Assembly (NCBI GenBank): GCA_964609515.1
Contig: CAZSTZ010000001.1
Span: 51,271-115,270 of the forward strand
Length of the DNA stretch: 64,000 nucleotides
Source of the DNA: CALKCV01 sp964609515
GTDB lineage: Bacteria > Cyanobacteriota > Cyanobacteriia > Cyanobacteriales > Microcoleaceae
Direction: 5' to 3'
Positions 44,012 to 53,736 of this stretch are shown one piece after another; within the stretch, counting starts at the first letter, position 1; every line of letters starts with the position of its first letter. The position numbers and the translations under genes were made by a program. The notes under the pieces are model-generated. The model was not told the origin of the DNA. It saw only the letters and a program-made list of their open reading frames with translations, and searched no databases.

Positions 44012-45517
44012 ATGAAAGAACCGACACGAAAAAAATATACTGCTTGCATTTGTGCGATAGTTAAAGACGAATCGCCTTATCTATTAGAGTGGATTGCTTA
44101 CCATCGCATAATAGGAATAGATCATTTTTTCATCTATGATAATGAAAGTGAAGATGGTTCTCAAGAATTGCTCAAACAACTAGACAAAGCTGGTGTCATT
44201 ACATATCTAAATTGGCCGGACGCTAGTGATGGAAATACTCAACAAAACGCATACAGTGACTGTGCAAAAAGAGCAAGAGATATTACAGAATGGATAGCTT
44301 TTATTGATGCCGATGAATTTATCTTGCCACACAAACATCAAAACTTAAAAGCTTTTTTAGAAGATTACTCGGATGTGGATGCGATCGCCATTAACTGGAA
44401 AATTTTTGGTTCTTCGGAAAAAAGATATCGCGAAGCTGGTTTGTTAATGGAGAGATTTACTAAGTGTTCTGAGAAAGATTTTAATGCAAACGGTCATATT
44501 AAAACCATAGTCAAAAAAATAACAGACCTAAAGTATATAGGTATTCACGCTTGCGTCTTTCACTCTCATAAAAACAAAAAGTATATTTATCCAGATAGAG
44601 TTGATGTACCTAAAACAAAGTTTACAGGAAAGGGTAAATACATCGACCACAGTATTATCCAAATTAACCACTACTATAGCAAATCCTTTGAAGAATTTAA
44701 TTTTAAGAGAGTCAGAGGCAGACCGACTGTGAAACGTGACGATCCTCGCATATTGGGGAAAGATATTATTGCTTTTCAAATGCACGATCGAAATCTGACA
44801 GAGGATGTAAAAATTTTACCCTTTGTCGAGCCAACAAAAACGGAGATCAAAAAATTAAAATCTCTAGCTGAGTTAGATAAAATTGAAGACCTACTAAATA
44901 AATTCAGAAAAGATTATGAGCAAGAATTGATTGATAAGAAAACACAATTATTTTATTTTTCTTCCCATGAAGAATTTAAAAATGGTAATAGATTAATGAA
45001 TTTAGGAAAACTAGATGAAGCAATTGCGGCTTATCGTTGCTCTCTTAAATTTAACTCCACCTTCTCCTGGTCTTACTATAAATTAGGGGAAGCCCTAACC
45101 AAAAAAGGCGATCTAGAATCAGCAGTTAAAGAATATAATAACTGTTTAAAACTTAATCCTAATTCAGCATGGTCTCACTATCAGCTAGGACTACTTTTAG
45201 TCAAAACAGGCGATCTAGAAGAGGGAATTAATTGTTTACAAAAAGCTGTGGAAATTAATCCCTATTTCCATCAATTTTACAATAGCTTAGGAGAAGTTTT
45301 AGAAATGAAGGGGGACTTAAAACAAGCTATTAATTATTATCAAAAAGCAACGGAGCTAAATGGTAAAAGCGATCGAGCTTACTTAAATTTAGGAATAGCT
45401 TTAGAAAAACAAAATCAACACCAGAAAGCAATAGAGTCCTGCCAACAAGCAATTAAATTAAACAAGTTTTGTGCGAGTAAAATCCCTGCATCTATATTAA
45501 AGGAAGCGATCGTATAA
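44012..45517 (+). CDS. GT92/GT2-like glycosyltransferase with C-terminal TPRs
   Basis: 501 residues. The N-terminal 300 residues start YTACICAIVKDESPYLLEWI and contain HFFIYDNESEDGS and the WIAFIDADEFILP motif (DXD), as in the DUF23/Glyco_tranf_2_4 group related to GT92 galactosyltransferases. Residues about 325-490 are five TPRs (KLDEAIAAYRCSLKF, KGDLESAVKEYNNC). The domain order (GT first, TPR last) is the reverse of the other TPR-GT genes here. Codon use is more AT-rich than in its neighbours. Confidence 0.82.
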   Translation: MKEPTRKKYTACICAIVKDESPYLLEWIAYHRIIGIDHFFIYDNESEDGSQELLKQLDKAGVITYLNWPDASDGNTQQNAYSDCAKRARDITEWIAFIDADEFILPHKHQNLKAFLEDYSDVDAIAINWKIFGSSEKRYREAGLLMERFTKCSEKDFNANGHIKTIVKKITDLKYIGIHACVFHSHKNKKYIYPDRVDVPKTKFTGKGKYIDHSIIQINHYYSKSFEEFNFKRVRGRPTVKRDDPRILGKDIIAFQMHDRNLTEDVKILPFVEPTKTEIKKLKSLAELDKIEDLLNKFRKDYEQELIDKKTQLFYFSSHEEFKNGNRLMNLGKLDEAIAAYRCSLKFNSTFSWSYYKLGEALTKKGDLESAVKEYNNCLKLNPNSAWSHYQLGLLLVKTGDLEEGINCLQKAVEINPYFHQFYNSLGEVLEMKGDLKQAINYYQKATELNGKSDRAYLNLGIALEKQNQHQKAIESCQQAIKLNKFCASKIPASILKEAIV

Positions 45518-45613
45518 GTTTGAGGAGCCATTCCTATCATAGCGAAACAATCTCCAATCCTCAATTTCGTTCCTTATCCGTAAATCCTAATATCCTAATT
45601 TTGTTAACTGTCA

Positions 45614-48600
45614 TTAGAAATTTTTCTCTTCTGCTTGTATCTGCTTCAAACGAGACTGGAATTTTTTAAGAACTTGCCGATATTGTTGTAGATGAGACTG
45701 TGGTTCGGGCCGTTGTGACCCTATCTTCGACAATTTAACCGCAGCTATAGGAACCCTGGTTCCATCTTCAAGGACAGCTTGTAAAGTAAATTCATTATTC
45801 CCAACCAATTCTCTGAGATCGATCAATTTTTTAAAACCAGAGTTCTCGGCTATTTTTGAATAGCTCGGAAAAGTTCTAGCAACATCTGGTCTTTGCAAAT
45901 CAAGAGGAATCTTGTGAAATAATTGCCCGCCACTAACTAACTCTACAAATTGCGCCGGAGAATTTTTTCCTAATACCCAACCTGCTAGCGAAATAATAGA
46001 ATCCGTTTTAGCACCTTTTCTAGGTTTATCGATCGCAAATCCCTCCAAATATTCAAACGCAGTTTTAACAAATCTAATAACATCAACAATTTCTATAAAA
46101 TCTTCATCGGGAAGAAGTTCTTGCATATCAATCTCCGTTTGCTTCCATCTCAAAAGAGGTTGGCTGTTCCAGGGGTCATAAGGGATTAATTTCTTAGCTT
46201 TAAAATGAGGTCGGAAAAAGACCTTGCCTTCTTTGTTTAACATAGATGCAACGAAAGAGAACGAGCTATTTGATATCCCCAACATATCGCAGTGGCTTAA
46301 GATATAAAAATCTGGATAGTAAGGAGCCCGTGGTAAATCTACACCCAAATTTTTAGCCGTCACTACATTGTAATCTGCAAAATCATCAACCACCGCTTCA
46401 ATTTCATCGCTAGCAATAAATAAAATCGGTTCCTCCAAGGTTTCCCAAAAACTATCCAGCCAATCCTTGTACCATTGGTGCGGAGCCATGTAAACGTATG
46501 TAACATCAGGAATTTTTTCCCACATCAAGCGTTTATAGTCTCCCCGGCGTATGTGCAAACCAACTACTGTTTTTCCCCGAGCCCGTAGCTTATTCATCGC
46601 TGCTGTCATGGTTGATGCTACTTCCCCAACAGGCTCAAACAAAGACCTAAAATACTCCTTGTAGGGCGCATAGTATTTTGAATGAAATTGAAAAAAACCA
46701 CAAAAGTCAGTATTTTGGAATGGTTTTTCTGAATCAGGCAAAGACCGGGAACCAGTTACTTGATTTGCTATTTCCTTAACTTCCTGTAACTTTGGCAAAT
46801 TAGAAATTTGAGGATCGTTGCAACCAAAAAGATACTGCCCAATCCAATTGGGAGTTTCAACTCTTAAATTATATTTGCGAGCATAGACTTTTAAGAAAGC
46901 ATACTGAAATATTTGATTGGCAAAACGGCCATGAGAACCTAGCTTAGAAATAGTAACAACTGGTTTTTTAACATAAAAAGCATCTCCCCAACTGGGGTGA
47001 GGTGTCGTAGTGGCAACCCGCTCAAAACCATGTTGTTCTAAAAATTCATCAATCTCGTCAATTAACGCACATCCTTCATAAAGTTCTTTATAATTAACTT
47101 CTGTATTAATGGCATCAACATATTTTAGTAGATTGGTAGCTCCTTGCAAAGCTAATAACTCTGCACCCTGAATATCGATATTTAAGAAGTTGTAATCAGC
47201 AGGATTTAGCTTTAACTCTTCTAAAAGTTGGTCTAATTTTTTAGCTTCAACTGTAATCCGATCGGTTTCTGTGATGCTTGGGTAGATATCTGTTACTTCC
47301 TTAAGTGGTAAGATAGAACTGCTTTGTTCGTTAGCAGTAAGATGTAGATTAACCGAACCGCTTTCATTGCTAATGGCACAGTTAACTACCCTTACATAAG
47401 GTAAATTGGCGACTTGTTTTTCTAAACGTTTAGCAACAATAGGGTTAGCTTCAACGAAGAACACCTTAGCAATATTCATGGCTTGATATTCTTTGAGTTC
47501 TTGACCCATGTGTGCCCCAATATGTATTACACCACGAGGAGCAATCGAATGCTGTTGAAACAATTCTCTTAGATCCAGCATTAACAATCTTTTCCTACCT
47601 AGCATTTGCACTCTAAATCGCTCGTTAGCTGCCAAAAAGTTGCTGTAGCTATAATTCTCATGTTCCGGCAAAAATTGAGGTATATGCTCTAGTTTATTTG
47701 CTAGCATCTTAAACATTAAATATCGGTGACTTTGCAAATAGCTAAAAACTTGTTTGAAAGTTATTTTAGAATCAACATAGGTTCCACCGTACTCAAATTG
47801 AATGTAATCAATTTTCCCCTGTTTCAATAATGTATCGCAGCCCTGAAGCACATCCAGCTCGCTACCCTCTACATCTATTTTTAGAAAATTAATTCTTTTA
47901 ATTCCCAAAGCATTGCAATAATTATCTATGGTCCTAGTCAAGATAGGAACTTCTTTTGGAGGTGGAAATTTATGTCGTTTTTCTACATTAACTCTTCTGT
48001 AGAACGTACTTAATTGAGGGTGATTTTCATAATCGTAAAATGTCTTAAGTTCTTCAGTTTTGGCTGCGGCAAAGTTATTGGCAATAACTTTTTCTGAAGA
48101 AATTTGTGTAGATAGATTTTTAATTAGATTTCTATATGCTTGTAATCTTGGTTCAAATAGATGTATTTCTGCATTGGGATGATGAACTAAAACTTCCCGA
48201 GTCCAATTTCCGACCGAAGCACCCACATCAAAAACTATATGGTTAGATTGAATAAATCTGGAAATAACGTGACTTTCTCCACTATTTTTGAACAAAGTGG
48301 GATTTGGTTTAGCAACTCTGTCATTACTCGGTGACTGCACGGCATTAGGTTGATGAGGTATTTTCCTGAATTTTACTTCCGCTATAGGAATGCGGGTTTC
48401 ATCTTCAAGCACTGCTTGTACGGTAAATTTATTATTACTAGGAAGTTGATGCAAATTAACGAATTTTATAAATCCCGGGTTTTCCCCAGTTTTTAAATAA
48501 TTTGGGTAAGCTTTAACCACATCAGATCTTTCGCAATCAACCGGAATGCTATTAAATACATGTTCTCCATCAACTAATTCTATTGTTTTTGCTGAAGAAG

Positions 48601-49519
48601 TTTTTCCTAATACCCAACCTCCTATAGCCAAAACTGCATCCATCACACCTTTTTTTGGTTTGTCTAGCGAAAAGGCCCTTAAGTGTCGAGATGTAGCCGA
48701 AGCAAACTTAACAACATTAATAACTTCTATAAAGTCTTTTTTGTTAGGATTAGAGCTATATGGTTGACAAATTTTAGCTATTTCAGTAGTGGGATATTGA
48801 AAATTACGAAAAGTAATAATATTTCCCCACTTAGCTTGAGAATGGAAAATTTTATCGGCTTCTGCTTCCCAAGACTGTAAGTTAAAAACTGACTCATTTG
48901 CTACTTTGGCACCGTCGATAACAAGACTGAAATCGTATCCACATTGTTTGAGCGTACTCAAGCACTTTTTCGTTGCTTCTGTGTATTTTGGCAACCATCC
49001 TCGTTTACCACTTTCTTTGGTAGCCCCACCACCATATTCAAACATTACTACCTGGGGTAGCTGCGATTCTGGTAATTCTAAAAACTGAGATATAACTAAT
49101 GATTCTGCTCCTTCAATATCAATTTTAATACAAGTGATTTTTGGCCCGTTTGCCTCTGCTAATATTTCATGCAGAGTTTGAGATTTTACCTTTTTTGTTT
49201 CTGATGAAACCCCCCACCAATCAGACATAATGGAGTTGAAGTTTAATTGTTGATTAACACCAATATGCAAAGTTTGCCAACCACTAACATCGGAGCAACA
49301 ACTTTCTATTAAGGTTATTTTATGTTCTTGGCAAACTTCTTTTAGTTTTTTAATTGGGAGTGGTTCTACAGCTATTGTTTTGAATCCTAGTTCGGCGAAC
49401 TGCTGACAATAAAATGCGAAAGTACCCACGCCAATATCAATACAAACACCTTCTTTTTTTGGATCTACAAGAGGTAATAAGTTTTCTAACAGAACTTGAC
49501 AGCATTCTTCTACTTGCAT
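45614..49519 (-). CDS. Triple FkbM methyltransferase - GT11-like fucosyltransferase - two beta domains
   Basis: 1301 residues. Order: FkbM 1 (about 10-225: GVCIDIGVGTFAFYCQQ, CIKIDIEGAESLVI); beta domain (about 275-390: IGGWVLGKTSSAKTIEL); FkbM 2 (about 410-620: VFDVGASVGNWTREVL, FLKIDVEGSELDVLQG); FkbM 3 (about 640-830: VIHIGAHMGQELKEY, FLNIDIQGAELLALQG); a GT11-like alpha-1,2-fucosyltransferase module (about 850-1140: GSHGRFANQIFQYAF, VVGLHIRRGDY, IASDEIEAV, GISNSSFSFVASML); beta domain (about 1165-1285: LAGWVLGKNSPAQFVEL). FkbM domains O-methylate hydroxyls, and GT11 uses GDP-fucose. One polypeptide could thus fucosylate and methylate a glycan at several positions. No membrane segments are seen. 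Confidence 0.87.
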   Translation of the reverse strand: MQVEECCQVLLENLLPLVDPKKEGVCIDIGVGTFAFYCQQFAELGFKTIAVEPLPIKKLKEVCQEHKITLIESCCSDVSGWQTLHIGVNQQLNFNSIMSDWWGVSSETKKVKSQTLHEILAEANGPKITCIKIDIEGAESLVISQFLELPESQLPQVVMFEYGGGATKESGKRGWLPKYTEATKKCLSTLKQCGYDFSLVIDGAKVANESVFNLQSWEAEADKIFHSQAKWGNIITFRNFQYPTTEIAKICQPYSSNPNKKDFIEVINVVKFASATSRHLRAFSLDKPKKGVMDAVLAIGGWVLGKTSSAKTIELVDGEHVFNSIPVDCERSDVVKAYPNYLKTGENPGFIKFVNLHQLPSNNKFTVQAVLEDETRIPIAEVKFRKIPHQPNAVQSPSNDRVAKPNPTLFKNSGESHVISRFIQSNHIVFDVGASVGNWTREVLVHHPNAEIHLFEPRLQAYRNLIKNLSTQISSEKVIANNFAAAKTEELKTFYDYENHPQLSTFYRRVNVEKRHKFPPPKEVPILTRTIDNYCNALGIKRINFLKIDVEGSELDVLQGCDTLLKQGKIDYIQFEYGGTYVDSKITFKQVFSYLQSHRYLMFKMLANKLEHIPQFLPEHENYSYSNFLAANERFRVQMLGRKRLLMLDLRELFQQHSIAPRGVIHIGAHMGQELKEYQAMNIAKVFFVEANPIVAKRLEKQVANLPYVRVVNCAISNESGSVNLHLTANEQSSSILPLKEVTDIYPSITETDRITVEAKKLDQLLEELKLNPADYNFLNIDIQGAELLALQGATNLLKYVDAINTEVNYKELYEGCALIDEIDEFLEQHGFERVATTTPHPSWGDAFYVKKPVVTISKLGSHGRFANQIFQYAFLKVYARKYNLRVETPNWIGQYLFGCNDPQISNLPKLQEVKEIANQVTGSRSLPDSEKPFQNTDFCGFFQFHSKYYAPYKEYFRSLFEPVGEVASTMTAAMNKLRARGKTVVGLHIRRGDYKRLMWEKIPDVTYVYMAPHQWYKDWLDSFWETLEEPILFIASDEIEAVVDDFADYNVVTAKNLGVDLPRAPYYPDFYILSHCDMLGISNSSFSFVASMLNKEGKVFFRPHFKAKKLIPYDPWNSQPLLRWKQTEIDMQELLPDEDFIEIVDVIRFVKTAFEYLEGFAIDKPRKGAKTDSIISLAGWVLGKNSPAQFVELVSGGQLFHKIPLDLQRPDVARTFPSYSKIAENSGFKKLIDLRELVGNNEFTLQAVLEDGTRVPIAAVKLSKIGSQRPEPQSHLQQYRQVLKKFQSRLKQIQAEEKNF

Positions 49520-49650
49520 TTTTACATCTCCACTAACAACAGTTTTTACTTGAGGCGATCGCTACCAAATATACCAAATTTAATTTTAATATTTGGTCAG
49601 TTTTATGTTAACATATTTTCTACAATTCGTTGAGAATTGCTATATTAAAG

Positions 49651-52600
49651 TTATGACTGCTTGAGATTGTTGCTAATCGTTTCAAATATATCATTATAAG
49701 ACTTTCTTTTAAATAAAGTGTCTTGTAATTCTACTAAATCTGAATATTCTAACCGGCTAATTCTTTCCAAAGAGTTCCATTGAGGCTTAAAATCTGTTCT
49801 CCACTTCTTCCATACTACCGTTTGTCCGTGATCGGGAAAAGTGGCAAAACTAAACTGCGGGAAAAAGTCATTGATGGCAGCGATTACCTTAAAGACATCA
49901 CCCATCCAACTTTTATTTTTCTCTCCAGAAATTCTCTTTAACTTTTGGCAAAGTTGATGGGATGGTTGAGCTTGAGCATAGCTGCCGGGACAAGTATCGT
50001 CAATTAACCAAATAGTCCTGGAATGCCCGCAAGAAAGAGACGCACAAAAATCTCGAAAAGTTTGCTCGAAAGTATGAAGACCGTCTAAATAGATTAGGTC
50101 AAATGGAAGAAATTGTTGGCAATGACTCCTAAAGAACTCATCGCTAGAAACTTCAAAAAAGATTACCTTGTCTGTGGCACATTTCTGATAATTAAATTGA
50201 AATTTAACATCAACAGCTACTTTATTTTCTATATCGATCGCATTGAAAGTTTGACCTTCGCTTACTCCTATTTCTAAATATCTTGAGGATTGATTGATAC
50301 TAGCAAGCTTGTTAAGGCGAGCGTGTCGGTGTTTTAATTCCATATTACTTGAAGTTTGAGAAACTGGGTGATTATTAGATTCTATTATCGATTGAGGGCG
50401 CACCTGCGAATATTTTTCCATAATACCCAAACAATAAGCTTGATTTCCACCTTTTAAGAGGGCAGTTCCATTATTTATGTATTTCGTAACGTCAGACTTT
50501 TCGCAAGCCAAAAACTCTTCTTGGTTCCAGTTTTTTAAGAGTGCAAAATGGTTATTTCTTAAAGATTCAACAATTTGGAACGGCTCCTTGCTAATTGAAA
50601 TTGAATTTGGTCCGTCCTTCATATTGTAAGCTCCCAAGCGCATACAATTTTCGGCATTTCCAGCAATAATATAGCTACGACATTTGCTTTTAAGGTGTGG
50701 CTGAAAAAGTTTATTATCTGCTCTTCTAGGAATGCAGCAAATGTCAGCATCTAAATAATTGATTAACTCTAGCGAATAGATAGCGCTGCCTTCGGTAAAT
50801 ATAATTTTTTTGGAGCCAATGAGATATGCTAGCTGCTGTATAAAATTATAGTTTTCTGGATCCAGCGAAATATAGCCTTCATCAACTAAAAGTTTTTCAA
50901 GATAGTTCTCACCTGCTACAGAACCGTTCATAAGAAGATGAGTTCTACCAAGAAAAATTTTTAAATCCTGTTTTTTTAAGTTATCTGTTAACTTAAAAAT
51001 TCTTTGCTGTAGCTTCTCTAAATAGGATGAATACCAAGCTTTAGCTCCCAACGTCAGTTCGCTTCCAGGTTCTGGAATCACCAGCTTTTCAAACATACAA
51101 GCGTCTGTTACCCAGATACATTTAGCCAGAGGTATTTCTAAAAGCTCTAGTATTTGAGCAAACCATTCAGGAGGAGTATATGCAGGTAAAGAAGCATTTT
51201 TTTGTCCTGGTAATGCTACAGCAAAAACAATGCCTTCATGGACAGTATTATTAAACGCCCATAAACGATGAATGCTTTCTGTTAACGCATGTCCAAAATG
51301 TGGGTAAAAACAACCACCATAAATATACGTTCCAGAATAAAACGTAGAATCATTTTTGAGTGTTTCTGTGCTTTTCTCAGGTTTATTATTATCTAAGTAA
51401 ACTAATTTACCCTCTTGTGCGGCGCGTCTATGACGGAATATTCCCGGCATTTCCTGAGAACAAACAAGACCTCCTAACCACTCGTGATGATTAACTATTT
51501 CAATTCGTTTAACAACTGCATTCTCAATCTCAAAAACTCTATTTGGTTGTTGTAGCTCTTGTCTCGATGTCTTTCTCTGCTTTTGTGTATCGGGCTGATT
51601 CTTAAGTTGCTTTGGTGCTTCTTCTTTGTGTTTTAACTGGGACTGAGACTGAGACTGTTCCAAAGCAGCCATAGTTTTTTCCAATTGACTTCGATACTCC
51701 TCCAATACCTCCATCGTTTCGCCTAACTGGAACTGAGAGTTTTCTAATAACTCCTCAGTCTCGCGCAACTGAGACTTAGTTTCCTTCAATTCTTTCTTAA
51801 CTTTTAACTCCGAACCTAACTGCTTCTGCCTCAACTGAGCTTTAACTCGCTCCAACTCCTGGTGTTTCTGCTGCAACTTCTCTTGAGAGTTCTCCAACAC
51901 CCCCATCGTTTCTTCCATCTGGGACTTGTATTCCTCTAATACTTCCATCGTCTCGCCTAACTGCGACTGAGACCGTTCCAATAATTCCTCAGTCTCCCGC
52001 AATTTGATTTTAGTTTTCTCCAACGACTCTAACTCCGATCGCTTTTCCTTAAGCTGATGTAACTCGAAGTGAGTTTGCTCCAACTCTTCCAAGACTTCAT
52101 CTAACTGAGATTGAGTTCTTTCTAACTCGTCGGTAACATTTCCCAAATCTAAATGAGTTTTTTCTAACTTGGCATTAGTCTCTTCCAACTCCTTTTCTAA
52201 CTCCCCACCACTTTCGACTTCCTTCACCTCGCCCTTCTCCTTAAGCTGATGCAACTCGAAGTGGGTTTGCTCTAACTCGCCTAAGACTTCATCTAACTGA
52301 GATTGAGTCCTTTCCAACTCCTCCCTAACATTTCCTAAGTCTGACTGCCTTTGCTCTAACTTGGCCTTAGTCTCCTCCAACTCTTTCTCTAACTCGCCAC
52401 TACTCTCAACTTCCTTAACCTCACCCTTCTCCTTAAGCTGATGCAACTCAAAATGCGTTTGCTCCAACTCGCCCAAAATCTCGTCCATTTGGGATTGAGT
52501 CCTTTCCAACTCTTCGCGGACGTCGTGTAATTCCGACTTAACCTCGTCCCTTTCTTTCTGGTTTTCCAATAACTGACCCTTGGTTGCCTCTAATTCCTGA

Positions 52601-52734
52601 CATACCTTGTCATGTTTTTCTTGTAACTGCCCGAGTTCTTCTGGCTTGTTGCTCATCCAATTAATCCTAACTTTTAATCTTTGACAAAAATTAACAGCAA
52701 AATCCCTAAACTTAACGAGAAGCTGATATGCCAT
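49651..52734 (-). CDS. Coiled coil - GT61 (DUF563) - methyltransferase protein
   Basis: 1027 residues. Residues about 30-400 are a long Glu/Gln/Leu coiled coil with three near-identical repeats around LGELEQTHFELHQLKEKGEV. A GT61/DUF563 region follows (about 410-730: IYGGCFYPHFGHALTESIHR, KKIIFTEGSAIYSLEL), then a class I methyltransferase (about 815-1010: SRYLEIGVSEGQTFNAI, LIYLDGLHTFEQTF, WLIDDTCPGS). The GT61-methyltransferase part is a paralogue of 33326-35206. The ATG (52734) lies 23 bases inside the upstream beta-domain gene in another frame, implying coupled translation. The coiled coil may bring this enzyme to its beta-domain partner. Confidence 0.86.
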   Translation of the reverse strand: MAYQLLVKFRDFAVNFCQRLKVRINWMSNKPEELGQLQEKHDKVCQELEATKGQLLENQKERDEVKSELHDVREELERTQSQMDEILGELEQTHFELHQLKEKGEVKEVESSGELEKELEETKAKLEQRQSDLGNVREELERTQSQLDEVLGELEQTHFELHQLKEKGEVKEVESGGELEKELEETNAKLEKTHLDLGNVTDELERTQSQLDEVLEELEQTHFELHQLKEKRSELESLEKTKIKLRETEELLERSQSQLGETMEVLEEYKSQMEETMGVLENSQEKLQQKHQELERVKAQLRQKQLGSELKVKKELKETKSQLRETEELLENSQFQLGETMEVLEEYRSQLEKTMAALEQSQSQSQLKHKEEAPKQLKNQPDTQKQRKTSRQELQQPNRVFEIENAVVKRIEIVNHHEWLGGLVCSQEMPGIFRHRRAAQEGKLVYLDNNKPEKSTETLKNDSTFYSGTYIYGGCFYPHFGHALTESIHRLWAFNNTVHEGIVFAVALPGQKNASLPAYTPPEWFAQILELLEIPLAKCIWVTDACMFEKLVIPEPGSELTLGAKAWYSSYLEKLQQRIFKLTDNLKKQDLKIFLGRTHLLMNGSVAGENYLEKLLVDEGYISLDPENYNFIQQLAYLIGSKKIIFTEGSAIYSLELINYLDADICCIPRRADNKLFQPHLKSKCRSYIIAGNAENCMRLGAYNMKDGPNSISISKEPFQIVESLRNNHFALLKNWNQEEFLACEKSDVTKYINNGTALLKGGNQAYCLGIMEKYSQVRPQSIIESNNHPVSQTSSNMELKHRHARLNKLASINQSSRYLEIGVSEGQTFNAIDIENKVAVDVKFQFNYQKCATDKVIFFEVSSDEFFRSHCQQFLPFDLIYLDGLHTFEQTFRDFCASLSCGHSRTIWLIDDTCPGSYAQAQPSHQLCQKLKRISGEKNKSWMGDVFKVIAAINDFFPQFSFATFPDHGQTVVWKKWRTDFKPQWNSLERISRLEYSDLVELQDTLFKRKSYNDIFETISNNLKQS

Positions 52735-53266
52735 CTAAATCTTCTTCCATTTTTTTAAGGAAAGCACGCGATCGCTCCAAATCTCCCTTAATCTTCTCCA
52801 AATCCACAGACTCCTCTTCTTTTATTTCTGTTTCCGCCACTGTCTTTGTCACTGGCACTTCTTCTAACTCTTCAACATAACTCTCCAATTTATAGCTAAC
52901 CTCTCCTATTTTCAGGCGAGTTTCATCCTTAAACACTGCTTCTAAAACCAGAAACTGCGTATTTTCCAATCCCATTAATTCCACTGTTGCTTCAAAACCG
53001 CTATTTTTGGCTTCTGGAACTGTAGAAAAACGCTTGCCAACGTCAGCGCGAGGAAGGTCTATAGGAATTTTCCGCAAAACCCTCTCCCCACTCATTACCT
53101 CCACCGCTACTACTGGGGACTTTTTCCCCACTATCCAACCTAAAACATCTACAGCAGCAACATCTTTTGTAGTTCCTTTTTTCGGTTTGTCTATAGCATA
53201 AGCTAATAACAAATCCGATTCTTGTTCCGCAGTTCTAACAACATCCAGAATTTCCAAATTTTCCAT
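52712..53266 (-). CDS. Near stand-alone beta accessory domain protein
   Basis: 184 residues. Residues about 15-125 are the island's recurring domain and match its consensus closely (LGWIVGKKSPVVAVEVMSG, LPRADVGKRF, KNSGFEATV, LEAVFKDETRLKIG). The rest is an acidic linker and a short coiled coil (LEKIKGDLERSRAFLKKMEE). That tail resembles the coiled coil before the GT2 pair at 20971-23014 (LEKIKAQIERSQTEMQQL). It has no enzymatic module, so it is the best guide to the domain's boundaries. The 3' end overlaps the start of the coiled-coil GT61 gene, as if a fusion had split or was about to form. Confidence 0.75.
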   Translation of the reverse strand: MENLEILDVVRTAEQESDLLLAYAIDKPKKGTTKDVAAVDVLGWIVGKKSPVVAVEVMSGERVLRKIPIDLPRADVGKRFSTVPEAKNSGFEATVELMGLENTQFLVLEAVFKDETRLKIGEVSYKLESYVEELEEVPVTKTVAETEIKEEESVDLEKIKGDLERSRAFLKKMEEDLDGISASR

Positions 53267-53353
53267 TATTTTTTATTTTCTATTTGGGTGCTTTTTGAAT
53301 AAACTATTTGACTCAGTTTAACTTGCAATTGTGGCAATCTGCTAAAATCTAAC

Positions 53354-53734
53354 ATGGTTGGTGAAGCGAGTCAAGCGTGCAAACATAAATTGGAATATAT
53401 TTATTTAATTAGAGATAAAGGGCTAGATCGAGTCAAAATTGATGCAATGTTGGATAATAATCCAATCTACATCAAGTTAGCAGTTGACATCGAACGAGAG
53501 ATTCTTGCAGGTGGCGGAGAGCTTCATGCAGATTGTGAAGCAGTTTTGCTCAAAAACGGAAGCCTACAAAAAGATATTTGGGGTGCTGATTGGTATCTAA
53601 CTACCCAAGAACTAGGATACGATTCCCTCATCAATATTCGTCCCCGTCAAAATAATCGTTCGATGGTAATTCAAGACCCTTTTGTTCGAGAAAATATAGC
53701 TCGAATCGTTCGATATTTTTTAGGAGAAGAATAA
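53354..53734 (+). CDS. DUF5674-like protein
   Basis: 126 residues. The segment DIEREILAGGGELHADCEA, the later KDIWGADWY and SLINIRPRQNNRSM, and the VRENIARIV end match the pattern of DUF5674 proteins, which are small and of unknown function. The gene is followed two bases later by 53737-54084 in the same direction; the two form an operon and may be a toxin-antitoxin-like or regulatory pair, by context only. Oriented away from the glycosylation genes. Confidence 0.7.
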   Translation: MVGEASQACKHKLEYIYLIRDKGLDRVKIDAMLDNNPIYIKLAVDIEREILAGGGELHADCEAVLLKNGSLQKDIWGADWYLTTQELGYDSLINIRPRQNNRSMVIQDPFVRENIARIVRYFLGEE

Positions 53735-53736
53735 AA

